Shown: positions 63,814-64,000 of the stretch, in pieces
Numbering within the stretch: position 1 is the first letter of the stretch
Layout of the letters: each line of letters starts with the position of its first letter
Assembly: GCA_040954595.2 (NCBI GenBank)
Contig: CM082587.2
Span: 7,936,001-8,000,000, forward strand
Direction of reading: 5' to 3'
Source: Balanoglossus misakiensis
Taxonomy: Eukaryota > Hemichordata
Length of the DNA stretch: 64,000 bases
Made by a program: the position numbers and the translations under genes
The notes under the pieces: model-generated
The model's database searches: none
Told to the model about the DNA's origin: nothing
What the model saw: only the letters and a program-made list of their open reading frames with translations

Positions 63814-64000
63814 TTAAAAGTATACGGTCACCTCTAATGTACATACATGTATGCCTTTATATGGTCAGAAGGGTGTGTCTAAGTCTTTGATTTGGTGGTG
63901 CACTTCTTTTGTGTGTGCTACCAACTGAAAGTCTGTGATTGGTTATATTTCAGTTTTCCATGGTAAGTTAAAGTGGTTAAATTTGCAGTGGTCACCGTGT
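63814..64000. mobile_element. MITE family C, copy 3 (cut by window end)
   Basis: TTAAAAGTATACGGTCACCT at the left; runs to GGTCACCGTGT at the last base. A diverged copy. Confidence 0.8.

Noticed and set aside
1-64000. CRISPR arrays, bacterial operons, tRNA or rRNA genes
   Set aside because: The window is eukaryotic; no spacer-repeat array, Shine-Dalgarno layout or clear cloverleaf was seen.

Overview
The window is animal genomic DNA: AT-rich, intron-rich, and full of short non-autonomous inverted-repeat elements. It looks like a marine invertebrate. Evidence is the short exons with GT-AG introns, two large extracellular multidomain genes, dense TTAA-flanked MITE-like elements, and over-used palindromes such as ACCGGT(A), TACATGTA and TAGGCCTA. 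A hemichordate, amphioxus or similar genome would fit, but the species cannot be fixed from sequence alone.

Two genes were rebuilt exon by exon. Every splice junction keeps the reading frame.

(1) Minus strand, 37186 down to 5944: 30 coding exons, 5304 nt, 1767 residues. It encodes a type I membrane protein: signal peptide, eight Ig domains, a Thr/Ser/Pro-rich mucin-like exon, five fibronectin III domains, a stalk, one membrane helix and a cytoplasmic tail of about 275 residues ending in a PDZ-type T-S-L. It belongs to the Ig/FN3 adhesion-receptor superfamily, but I cannot place it in a named family.

(2) Plus strand, 41046 to 55694: 26 coding exons, 4206 nt, 1401 residues. The core resembles VWDE (von Willebrand factor D and EGF domain protein): uromodulin-type cysteine-rich domain, VWD domain with GDPHYTTFD, one EGF domain, then a membrane helix and short tail. 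Three tandem copies of a domain of roughly 125 residues that I cannot name are fused in front. This fusion is the most novel item in the window.

Layout: 1-5.9 kb is mostly non-coding 3' flank of gene 1; 5.9-37.2 kb is gene 1; 37.2-41.0 kb is the head-to-head intergenic region, with a TATA-box promoter for gene 2 and a small uORF before the start of gene 1; 41.0-56 kb is gene 2; 56-64 kb is mostly non-coding with one plausible first coding exon of a third gene at 58028-58237. The two large genes are divergently arranged and both encode cell-surface proteins, but nothing in the sequence shows that they work together.

At least ten repeat families or foldback elements lie in the introns and flanks. 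Several sit very close to splice sites. They account for many of the spurious open frames.
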